Source of the DNA: Streptomyces sp. NBC_01198 | GTDB lineage: Bacteria > Actinomycetota > Actinomycetes > Streptomycetales > Streptomycetaceae | Assembly (NCBI RefSeq): GCF_036010485.1 | Contig: NZ_CP108568.1 | Coordinates: forward strand, 6,556,001-6,620,000 | Reading direction: 5' to 3' | Length of the DNA stretch: 64,000 nt | Notes under the pieces: model-generated | The model's database searches: none | What the model saw: only the letters and a program-made list of their open reading frames with translations | Told to the model about the DNA's origin: nothing | Shown here: piece by piece, positions 56,884 through 64,000 of the stretch | How the letters are laid out: the number at the start of each line of letters is the position of its first letter | Numbering within the stretch: position 1 is the stretch's first letter | Position numbers and translations under genes: made by a program

Positions 56884-57771
56884 GTGACCCACGACATCAC
56901 CCTGCTCGTCAACCCCACCTCAGGCCGCGGCCGCGGTGCCCGGGCCGCGATGCCGGCCGCCGACGCCCTGCGCGCGGCGGGCCTCACCGTCCGCACCGTC
57001 GTCGGAGCCGACGCGCCCGACGCCTTGGAGGCGGCGCGCAAGGCCGTGGACGGCGGCACCCGCGCCCTGGTGGCGGTCGGCGGCGACGGCATGGTCTCGC
57101 TGGCCCTCCAGGCGGTGGCCGGCACCGGCACCCCGCTCGGCATCGTCGCGGCCGGCACCGGCAACGACTTCGCGCGGGTCAACGGCCTGCCGGTACGCGA
57201 GCCCGCCGCCGCGGGCACCACCATCGCCGAGGCGCTGGCCGGCGGCCGCACCCGCTCGCTCGACCTCGGCAGGATCGGCGAGCGCTGGTTCGGCACCGTG
57301 ATGGCCTCCGGCTTCGACTCCCGGGTCAACGACCGCGGCAACCGGATGCGCTGGCCCAGGGGCCGTTTCCGCTACGACGTGGCGATGCTCGCCGAGCTGG
57401 CCGCGCTGCGCCCGATCCGCTACCGCGTGCGGTTCGACGACGCACCCGAGCGGGAGATCGAGGCCACCTTGATAGCGGTCGGCAACGGCTCCTCCTACGG
57501 CGGCGGCATGCGGATGTGCGCGGATGCCGAGATGGACGACGGCCTCTTCGACGTCTGCGTGGTCGGCCCGTGCTCCCGCCGCACCCTGCTGCGGGTCTTC
57601 CCGCTGGTCTACAGCGGCACCCACCCCCGGCACCCGGTGGTCACCGTGCACCGCGCCGCCCGGGTCCGGCTGGCCGCCGCCGACGTCACCGCCTACGCCG
57701 ACGGGGAGCGGGTCGGCCCGCTGCCGGTGGACGCCGAGACCGTGCCAGGGGCGCTGCGGCTGCTGGTCTGA
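56884..57771 (+). CDS. diacylglycerol-kinase-family lipid kinase
   Basis: A 295 aa protein of the DgkB/YegS type, which phosphorylates diacylglycerol or a related lipid. The start THDITLLVNPTSGRGRG is the nucleotide-binding strand-loop, GGDGMVSLAL is the catalytic motif and GTGNDFARVNGL the conserved loop; YADGERVGPLP near the C-terminus is the typical closing strand. GTG 56884 is 17 bp after tatC, probably cotranscribed. Substrate (diacylglycerol versus other lipid or sphingoid) cannot be told. Confidence 0.93.
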   Translation: MTHDITLLVNPTSGRGRGARAAMPAADALRAAGLTVRTVVGADAPDALEAARKAVDGGTRALVAVGGDGMVSLALQAVAGTGTPLGIVAAGTGNDFARVNGLPVREPAAAGTTIAEALAGGRTRSLDLGRIGERWFGTVMASGFDSRVNDRGNRMRWPRGRFRYDVAMLAELAALRPIRYRVRFDDAPEREIEATLIAVGNGSSYGGGMRMCADAEMDDGLFDVCVVGPCSRRTLLRVFPLVYSGTHPRHPVVTVHRAARVRLAAADVTAYADGERVGPLPVDAETVPGALRLLV

Positions 57772-57868
57772 GCAGGCCGCCGACCCCGCGCGGCGGCAGG
57801 CAACCGTGCCCCGAAGAAACCAAAGATCACGCGGGGTGTCGGTGCTGCCGGGTAGGCTCATGAGCGAG

Positions 57869-60694
57869 ATGACAGAAGACATGTCGCCAGCCGAGCGCTA
57901 CGCCGCCAGCCGTCGCCGCGCCGCAGAGAACGCGACCGCCCTCGCCCAGTTCCGCGAGCTGTACGAGTTCGGCCTTGACCCGTTCCAGGTGGAGGCCTGC
58001 CAGGCGCTGGAGGCCGGCAGCGGCGTCCTGGTCGCCGCCCCGACCGGCTCGGGCAAGACCATCGTCGGCGAGTTCGCCGTCCACCTCGCCCTCGCCGAGG
58101 GCCGCAAGTGCTTCTACACCACCCCGATCAAGGCCCTGTCGAACCAGAAGTACAACGACCTGGCCAAGCGGTACGGCGCCGAGAAGGTGGGCCTGCTCAC
58201 CGGCGACAACAGCGTCAACGGCGACGCGCCGGTGATCGTGATGACCACCGAAGTGCTGCGCAACATGCTCTACGCCGGCTCCGCCGCCCTCGACGGCCTC
58301 GGCTATGTGGTGATGGACGAGGTGCACTACCTCTCCGACCGCTTCCGCGGCGCCGTCTGGGAAGAGGTGATCATCCACCTCCCGCAGTCGGTCACCCTGA
58401 TCTCGCTGTCGGCGACGGTCTCCAACGCCGAGGAGTTCGGCGACTGGCTGGACACCGTGCGCGGCGACACCAAGGTCATCGTCTCCGAGCACCGTCCGGT
58501 GCCCCTGTGGCAGCACGTGCTGGCCGGCCGCCGGATGTACGACCTGTTCGAGGAGAAGGCCGGCGCCACCGACAACCGCGGCCGCCGCGAGGTCAACGCC
58601 GACCTCGAACGGCTCGCCCGGATGGAGAATCAGCGCAGCTACCACCCGCGGGCCAAGCGCGGCAAGGAAGCCGACCGCGAGCGCGAGCGCCGGGCGCGCA
58701 GCCGGGTCTGGACGCCCAGCCGGGCCGAGGTCATCGACCGGCTGGACTCCGAGGGCCTGCTGCCCGCCATCACCTTCATCTTCAGCCGGGCCGGCTGCGA
58801 GGCCGCCGTCCAGCAGTGCCTCTACGCCGGCCTGCGGCTCAACAACGACGACGCCCGACTCCAGGTCCGCGCCATCGTCGAGGAGCGCACCCGCGCCATC
58901 CCCGACGAGGACCTGCACGTCCTCGGCTACTTCGAATGGCTGGAGGGCCTGGAGCGCGGCATCGCCGCCCACCATGCCGGGATGCTGCCGGCCTTCAAGG
59001 AGGTCGTCGAGGAGCTGTTCGTCAAGGGCCTGGTCAAGGCGGTCTTCGCCACCGAGACCCTGGCGCTCGGCATCAACATGCCGGCCCGCTCGGTGGTGCT
59101 GGAAAAGCTCGTGAAGTGGAACGGCGAGACGCACGCCGACATCACCCCCGGCGAGTACACCCAGCTCACCGGCCGCGCCGGGCGGCGCGGCATCGACATC
59201 GAGGGCCACGCCGTGGTGCTGTGGCAGCGCGCCTTCGACCCCGGCGCCGTCGCGGGCCTGGCCGGCACCCGTACGTATCCGCTGCGCTCGTCCTTCAAGC
59301 CGTCGTACAACATGGCGGTCAACCTCGTCGGCCAGTTCGGCAGGCACCGCTCGCGGGAGCTGCTTGAGACGTCCTTCGCGCAGTTCCAGGCCGACCGCTC
59401 CGTCGTCGGCATCTCCAAGCAGGTGCAGCGCAACGAGGAGGGCCTGGACGGCTACCAGGAGTCGATGACCTGCCACCTCGGCGACTTCGACGAGTACATG
59501 CGGCTGCGCAGGGAGCTCAAGGACCGCGAGGCCGACCTGTCCCGGCAGGGCGCCATCCAGCGCAGGGCCGCGGCCTCCGACGCGCTGGAGAAGCTCAAGC
59601 CGGGCGACATCATCCACGTCCCGGCCGGCAAGTACGCCGGGCTCGCGCTGGTGCTCGAACCCGGCGTGCCGGCCGGCCGCGCCGCCGGGCACCACCCGCG
59701 TGACGGCGAATACCACGACGGGCCGCGCCCGCTGGTGCTCACCGCGGAGCGCCAGGTCAAACGGCTCGCCCAGCTGGACTTCCCGGTGCCGGTCGAGGCG
59801 CTCGACCGGATGCGCATCCCGAAGTCCTTCAATCCGCGCAGCCCGCAGTCCCGGCGCGACCTCGCCTCGGCGATGCGCACCAAGGCCGGCACCGCGGGCT
59901 GGGCGGCGCCCTCCAGGCACCGCAAGGACCGGTCCGTTGCGGCCGACGACACCGAGATCGCCCGGCTGCGAGCCGCGATCCGCGCCCATCCCTGCCACGG
60001 CTGCGACGAGCGCGAGGACCACGCCCGCTGGGCCGAGCGCTACCACCGGCTGCGCCGCGACACCCGGCAGCTGGAACGCCGGATCGAGGGCCGCACCAAC
60101 ACCATCGCCAGGACCTTCGACCGGGTCTGCTCCGTCCTGACCGAGCTCGACTACCTCAAGGGCGACCAGGTCACCCCGGAGGGCCGTCGGCTGGCCCGGC
60201 TCTACGGCGAGCTGGACCTGCTGGCCAGCGAGTGCCTGCGCGACGGCGTGTGGGACGGCCTCGGCCCCGCCGAGCTGGCCGCCTGCGCCTCGGCGCTGGT
60301 CTACGAGTCCCGGCAGGCCGACGACGCGGCCACCCCCAAGCTGCCCAGCGGCAACGCGCAGGCGGCGCTCGGCGAGATGGTGCGCATCTGGGGCCGGCTG
60401 GACGCCCTGGAGGAGGACCACGGGATCAACCAGACCGAAGGCGTCGGCCAGCGCGAACCCGACCTCGGCTTCGCCTGGCCCGCCTACCGGTGGGCCTCCG
60501 GGCACAACCTGGACGCGGTCCTCACCGACGCCGACATGCCGGCCGGCGACTTCGTGCGCTGGTGCAAGCAGCTCATCGACGTCCTCGGCCAGATCGGCAA
60601 CGCGGCACCCGACGCCAGTCCCGTCCGGCGCAATGCGCGCAAGGCCGTGGACGGGCTGCTGCGGGGAGTCGTCGCCTACTCCTCGGTGGGGTGA
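57869..60694 (+). CDS. helY: DEAD/DEAH-box helicase, Ski2/Mtr4-like (HelY)
   Basis: A 941 aa superfamily 2 helicase, homologous to mycobacterial HelY, which also lies next to tatAC and pafBC. Motif I APTGSGKT (residues 57-64), motif II DEVH (150-153), motif III SLSATVSNAEEF, motif VI QLTGRAGRRG, then a DSHCT C-terminal domain. Cys pair CHGCDEREDHARW in the middle of the C-terminal half is conserved in bacterial members. ATG 57869 is chosen; ATG 57860 is in frame nine bases earlier and close to TAGGCT (57853-57858), a likely -10. RNA unwinding is inferred from the family. Confidence 0.93.
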   Translation: MTEDMSPAERYAASRRRAAENATALAQFRELYEFGLDPFQVEACQALEAGSGVLVAAPTGSGKTIVGEFAVHLALAEGRKCFYTTPIKALSNQKYNDLAKRYGAEKVGLLTGDNSVNGDAPVIVMTTEVLRNMLYAGSAALDGLGYVVMDEVHYLSDRFRGAVWEEVIIHLPQSVTLISLSATVSNAEEFGDWLDTVRGDTKVIVSEHRPVPLWQHVLAGRRMYDLFEEKAGATDNRGRREVNADLERLARMENQRSYHPRAKRGKEADRERERRARSRVWTPSRAEVIDRLDSEGLLPAITFIFSRAGCEAAVQQCLYAGLRLNNDDARLQVRAIVEERTRAIPDEDLHVLGYFEWLEGLERGIAAHHAGMLPAFKEVVEELFVKGLVKAVFATETLALGINMPARSVVLEKLVKWNGETHADITPGEYTQLTGRAGRRGIDIEGHAVVLWQRAFDPGAVAGLAGTRTYPLRSSFKPSYNMAVNLVGQFGRHRSRELLETSFAQFQADRSVVGISKQVQRNEEGLDGYQESMTCHLGDFDEYMRLRRELKDREADLSRQGAIQRRAAASDALEKLKPGDIIHVPAGKYAGLALVLEPGVPAGRAAGHHPRDGEYHDGPRPLVLTAERQVKRLAQLDFPVPVEALDRMRIPKSFNPRSPQSRRDLASAMRTKAGTAGWAAPSRHRKDRSVAADDTEIARLRAAIRAHPCHGCDEREDHARWAERYHRLRRDTRQLERRIEGRTNTIARTFDRVCSVLTELDYLKGDQVTPEGRRLARLYGELDLLASECLRDGVWDGLGPAELAACASALVYESRQADDAATPKLPSGNAQAALGEMVRIWGRLDALEEDHGINQTEGVGQREPDLGFAWPAYRWASGHNLDAVLTDADMPAGDFVRWCKQLIDVLGQIGNAAPDASPVRRNARKAVDGLLRGVVAYSSVG

Positions 60695-60698
60695 GCGG

Positions 60699-60726
60699 CG
60701 GGCGCGGGAGGCCTCGCCCGCGCCCG
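60699..60726. terminator. hairpin between convergent helY and lipoprotein genes
   Basis: Bases 60699-60708 pair exactly with 60717-60726 (10 bp of G/C, loop AGGCCTCG) and occupy the whole 33 bp gap between the two stops, so it can terminate both. Confidence 0.8.
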
Positions 60727-60727
60727 G

Positions 60728-61306
60728 TCAGGCCAGGTGGGTGCAGGTCAGCGAGCCGTTCAGGGTGACCACGCCGCCGGTGCCGCCGTAGTCCTGGGCG
60801 ATCTTCAGACCCTGCACCCTCACCGTCCAGGTGCTGCCGCTCTTGCTGGCGGTCACGCCCTCGGACTTCGAGACCCGACCGGAGTAGGTCTTCTTGTCCG
60901 GGGCGGCGAACAGCGCCACCTGGGTGGGGCTGGCGGCCGTGGTGGCGATGAACGAGGGGAAGATCTGCGTCTTGGAGAGCACGTCGGGCGTCGTCACCCC
61001 GATCAGCTTCCCGCCCTTGATCTCGCACTTGACGCCGCCGGTGAAGTCGGCGCTGCCGGTGTCGTCACCGGAGAAGTCCACATGGCCCGACGACTTGCCG
61101 GCCGGCTTGGCCGGCGCGGACGCGCTGGCGCTCGGGGTGCTGCCGTCGGTGGCCGTACCGCCGGTGGCCGTACCGTCGGTCGCGGGCGCGGAGGTGGTGG
61201 ACTTGGCGTCGTCCGACGTCTTGTCCGAGGACGAGCAGCCGGACAGTGCGGTGGCGGCCAGCGCGGCCGCGATCGCGCCTGCGGTGAGTATGGTGCGGTG
61301 GCGCAT
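60728..61306 (-). CDS. lipoprotein of unknown function, LpqH-like layout
   Basis: A 192 aa exported lipoprotein with lipobox LSGC (Cys-24), then a low-complexity Ser/Thr/Asp/Ala linker to about residue 75. The folded domain of about 115 residues has Cys in GGVKCEIKGG and SLTCTHLA, probably one disulphide. Strand-rich character, TVRVQGLKI and the Cys spacing are reminiscent of mycobacterial LpqH (19 kDa antigen), a weak resemblance. ATG 61306 follows a purine-rich GGAGAGGAACC stretch about 16 nt upstream. Confidence 0.83.
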   Translation of the reverse strand: MRHRTILTAGAIAAALAATALSGCSSSDKTSDDAKSTTSAPATDGTATGGTATDGSTPSASASAPAKPAGKSSGHVDFSGDDTGSADFTGGVKCEIKGGKLIGVTTPDVLSKTQIFPSFIATTAASPTQVALFAAPDKKTYSGRVSKSEGVTASKSGSTWTVRVQGLKIAQDYGGTGGVVTLNGSLTCTHLA

Positions 61307-61380
61307 GGTGGCCGTGGTTCCTCTCCCCGTGGGTCTGTGGTGCCGCACAGTGTACGTACCGCGGGCGCGAACCCCCGGGT

Positions 61381-63012
61381 TCAGGTGCGGTCCCGGCCCA
61401 GGTAGCCGCGCCAGCCGCCGTACGCGGTGATGTCCGCGGCCCCGTCGAGCGCGGCCGGCTCGCACAGGAAGCCGGTCACCTCCGCGCCGTCCCGCAGCGT
61501 CACCCGGCCCAGCGCCATCGGGCGGGGGAGCGCGGCCAGCAGGGCGCCAAGCGCCGTCGGCGCCAGCTCCCACACCTCGGCCTCGACGGCCGCGCCACCC
61601 TCGGGTACCCGCACCAGGCCCGGCTTGGGCGGCACCGTGTCCAGGGCGTGCAGCCGGTACGCGGGCGCCGTCGTGGTCGTCTCCGCCAGGCGGGCGCCGA
61701 GCGCCAGCAGCTGCGGATTCAGCGGCTGCCCCGACAGGTGCGCCCCCACCACCGCGAGCCGCAGCGGCGGATCGAGCAGCGCGGCGACCTCCGCGACGCG
61801 CTCGTCGCCGCCCGCCGCGCCCAGCAGCATCACCCCGAACGGGCGGCCCGCCACCTCGCCCGCGGGCACCGCAACCGCGCACAGGTCAAGCAGGTTCGCG
61901 GAGTTCGTGAAGCGGCCGAGGCGGCTGTTCGCGCCGACCGGGTCCGCGACGACCTCGGCCAGGGTGGGGTGGCCCGGCGCGGTCGGCAGCAGCAGCGCGT
62001 CGGCGTCCGCCAGCTCCGCCACCGCCTGGCGCCGCAGCACCTCCAGTCGCTCGCGGTCCGCGAACAGCCGGTGCGCCGGCAGATCGCGGGCCGCGCTGAT
62101 GATACGTGCCACGGTCGGATCGAGATCCGCGCCGCCGCGGTCCACGAAGGCTCCCACGGCGGTGTACCGCTCGGCGACGAACGCGCCCTCGTAGAGCAGT
62201 GCCGCCGCCTCGCGGAACGGCGTCAGGTCGATCGTCCTGAGTTCCACGCCGGCCCGTACCAGCCGGTCCTTGGCGGCTTCGAACGCCGCCGCCCAGCCGT
62301 CGTCCAGCTCGCCGAGCTGGGCGGTGGGCGGCACCGCGACCCGCCACGGCCCCGGGCGGCGCGGCGGCGCGACCGGGCTCGCCAGCAGCGCCAGGGCCCT
62401 GCGGGCCTCGGGCAGGGTGCGGGCGAAGACGCTCACGCAGTCCAGGCTCGCGCACGCCGGGACGACGCCCTGGGTGGACACCAGGCCGCGGGTCGGCTTG
62501 AGCCCGACGATGCCGTTGAAGGCCGCGGGGACCCGGCCGGAGCCTGCGGTGTCCGTGCCCAGCGCCACGTCCACGAGGCCCAGCGCCACGGCGACGGCGG
62601 ATCCCGAACTCGACCCGCCGCCCACCCGCTCCGGCGCGAGGGCGCTGCGCACGGCCCCGTACGGGCTCCTGGTGCCGACCAGGCCGGTGGCGAACTGGTC
62701 CATGTTCGTCGACCCCAGCACGATCGCGCCCGCGGCGCGCAGCGCCGCCACGGCCGGGGCGTCGGCCGCCGGCTCGTACCCGTACGACGGGCAGCCCGCG
62801 GTCGTCGGCAGGCCGGCGACGTCGATGTTGCCCTTGACCGCGAGCAGCGTCCCCGCCAGTGGCAGTGCCTCCCCGCCGGCCACCCGCCGGTCCACCTCCC
62901 GCGCCTCCGCGACCACGTCCGCGGCGGCGCGCACGGCAATCCACACCTCCGGCCGGCCGGCCCGGTCGATCCCCTCGTACGCCGCCACGACGCGGCGCTC
63001 TGCCTGCCCCAT
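61381..63012 (-). CDS. atzF: allophanate hydrolase
   Basis: Hydrolyses allophanate to ammonia and CO2, the second step of the ATP-dependent urea amidolyase pathway. A 543 aa amidase-signature enzyme with Lys-60 (LAVKGNID), cis-Ser in GGGSSSGSAVAV (about 134-136) and nucleophile Ser-158 in GTDTAGSGRVPA. The C-terminal 120 residues form the gamma-glutamylcyclotransferase-like domain of allophanate hydrolases (TAPAYRLHALD, EVWELAPTALG). ATG 63012 has GAGGTGGAG upstream; a longer frame adds 20 residues. Follows the urea carboxylase gene (80 bp), convergent with nothing. Confidence 0.93.
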   Translation of the reverse strand: MGQAERRVVAAYEGIDRAGRPEVWIAVRAAADVVAEAREVDRRVAGGEALPLAGTLLAVKGNIDVAGLPTTAGCPSYGYEPAADAPAVAALRAAGAIVLGSTNMDQFATGLVGTRSPYGAVRSALAPERVGGGSSSGSAVAVALGLVDVALGTDTAGSGRVPAAFNGIVGLKPTRGLVSTQGVVPACASLDCVSVFARTLPEARRALALLASPVAPPRRPGPWRVAVPPTAQLGELDDGWAAAFEAAKDRLVRAGVELRTIDLTPFREAAALLYEGAFVAERYTAVGAFVDRGGADLDPTVARIISAARDLPAHRLFADRERLEVLRRQAVAELADADALLLPTAPGHPTLAEVVADPVGANSRLGRFTNSANLLDLCAVAVPAGEVAGRPFGVMLLGAAGGDERVAEVAALLDPPLRLAVVGAHLSGQPLNPQLLALGARLAETTTTAPAYRLHALDTVPPKPGLVRVPEGGAAVEAEVWELAPTALGALLAALPRPMALGRVTLRDGAEVTGFLCEPAALDGAADITAYGGWRGYLGRDRT

Positions 63013-63091
63013 CCCGCTCCACCTCTCCTCGTCCCCGTGACCCCCCTCCGGGCGGTCACGCCTCGCGCTCACCTGCGGGCGAGGTGCCCGG

Positions 63092-64000
63092 TCACCCGGT
63101 ACTCGCGAGAGTCAGCAGCACCGCGCCCGGGGAGACCTGGTCGCCCGGGGTGACGTGGATCGAGGCGACACGTCCCGCGACAGGAGCCGTGAGCGTCGAT
63201 TCCATCTTCATCGCCTCCAGGGTGAGCACGTGCTGCCCCGCCGCGACCGTGTCGCCCACCCGGACGGCCACCCGCCAGACGCCGGCGGCGAAGGGGGCCT
63301 CGACGGCGCAGCCGCCCGGGGGGACCGGGACCGCGTCGGGCGCGGCGGACGGCGGCGCGACCGCCTCGGCCCGGGCGAACTCCCCGGCCTCCTCCCACGC
63401 GGAGCGCTCCGCGGCGAAGGCGGCGGCCTGCCGCCGCCGGAACGCGGCGATCGGCTCCGCGTTCCGCGCGAGGAACCGCTGGTGCTCGGCCAGCGCGAAC
63501 TCCCCTTCCTCCACCCGCAACCGCAGCCGCCCGGCTGCCATGTCGGCCCGCAGGTCGAGGAGTTCGTCCGCGCCGACCGGGTACCACCTGATGCGGTCGA
63601 AGAAGCGCAGCAGCCACGGCTGCCGCGCGCCCGCCCGCCCCGACCAGACCTGCACGGTGCGGCCGACGAACTGGTAGCCCCCCGGCCCCTCCATGCCGTA
63701 GACGCACAGGTACGCCCCGCCGATCCCGACGGAGTTCTCCGCGGTCCAGGTGCGGGCCGGGTTGTACTTCGTCGTCACCAGCCGGTGCCGCGGGTCGAGC
63801 GGGGTGGCGACGGGCGCGCCCAAGTAGACGTCGCCCAGGCCGAGTACGAGATATTCCGCGTCGAAGACCGTGCGGTGGACGTCCTCGACGGAGTCGAGCC
63901 CGTTGATGCGCCGGATGAACTCGATGTTCCACGGGCACCAGGGCGCGTCGTCCCGGACGCCGGCCATGTAGCGGGCGATGGCCTCGCGGGTGGCGGGGTC
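63092..64000 (-). CDS. urea carboxylase, C-terminal part (5' end beyond the window)
   Basis: About 303 C-terminal residues of a larger biotin enzyme; the coding frame is open through the window edge, and the upstream biotin-carboxylase domain is not visible. The present part has the carboxyltransferase-type AHS1 end region ([48 protein letters not shown]) followed by an Ala-rich linker and the biotinyl domain with biotin Lys in [12 protein letters not shown]. Domain order and neighbouring atzF match urea carboxylase of the amidolyase system. It converts urea, ATP and bicarbonate to allophanate. Confidence 0.88.
   Translation of the reverse strand, partial: DPATREAIARYMAGVRDDAPWCPWNIEFIRRINGLDSVEDVHRTVFDAEYLVLGLGDVYLGAPVATPLDPRHRLVTTKYNPARTWTAENSVGIGGAYLCVYGMEGPGGYQFVGRTVQVWSGRAGARQPWLLRFFDRIRWYPVGADELLDLRADMAAGRLRLRVEEGEFALAEHQRFLARNAEPIAAFRRRQAAAFAAERSAWEEAGEFARAEAVAPPSAAPDAVPVPPGGCAVEAPFAAGVWRVAVRVGDTVAAGQHVLTLEAMKMESTLTAPVAGRVASIHVTPGDQVSPGAVLLTLASTG

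Noticed and set aside
57827-60505. An 892-codon frame opposite helY
   Set aside because: Antisense shadow of the helicase, with no motifs.

Overview
This 64 kb window is chromosomal DNA from a high-GC actinomycete, most probably a member of the Streptomycetaceae. The evidence is very high GC with strong G/C third-position bias, frequent GTG starts, ATGA/GTGA stop-start overlaps, mycothiol and Pup-proteasome genes, and a gene order that I recall as syntenic (inverted) with the gyl-metH-proteasome region of Streptomyces coelicolor. No tRNA, rRNA, CRISPR array, insertion sequence or prophage gene was seen.

Layout. (1) 0-5.5 kb: histidine phosphatase, DUF3090 protein, PI-kinase-like protein, the mycothiol ligase mshC, and convergent to them a parJ/PAC2 gene, separated by a perfect hairpin terminator. 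(2) 5.5-14.6 kb: an apparently inserted sugar-acid catabolic operon of L-fucose type (fuconate dehydratase, SDR, sugar ABC importer, aldo/keto reductase, lactonase) with a convergent FCD-type GntR regulator; the same operator-like motif lies over both promoters. (3) 14.6-16.8 kb: AraC regulator, TIGR03086 protein, Lnu-like nucleotidyltransferase. (4) 16.8-21.8 kb: glycerol operon glpF-glpK-glpD with its IclR regulator gylR, again with a shared palindrome at both promoters. (5) 22-26.5 kb: metH and a HAD phosphatase. (6) 26.5-36.3 kb: an oligopeptide ABC importer with a Crp-type site in its leader, two permeases, two ATPases and three related lipoprotein binding proteins. (7) 36.3-41.5 kb: orphan response regulator, Fe-S type RecB-like nuclease, site-2 protease, tRNA m1A58 methyltransferase, secreted protein, ferredoxin.

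(8) 41.7-60.7 kb is the Pup-proteasome superlocus: arc, dop, pup, prcB, prcA, a lacI/MFS pair interposed, pafA, two FKBP isomerases, pafB, pafC, two small proteins, tatA, tatC, a diacylglycerol-kinase-type lipid kinase and the helY helicase. Dop deamidates Pup (which ends in Gln), PafA ligates it, ARC unfolds the tagged protein and PrcBA degrades it, while PafBC is a DNA-damage regulator. (9) 60.7-64 kb: a lipoprotein and the allophanate hydrolase plus the 3' part of urea carboxylase, which runs off the window.

No wholly new system is obvious. The best leads are the regulatory palindromes of the fucose and glycerol loci, the Crp-controlled peptide importer with three binding proteins and an insertion in one ATPase, an interspersed ~58 bp intergenic repeat family, and the kinase/phosphatase neighbourhood of mshC. 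Start codons and functions were assigned by reading only; no database search was run.
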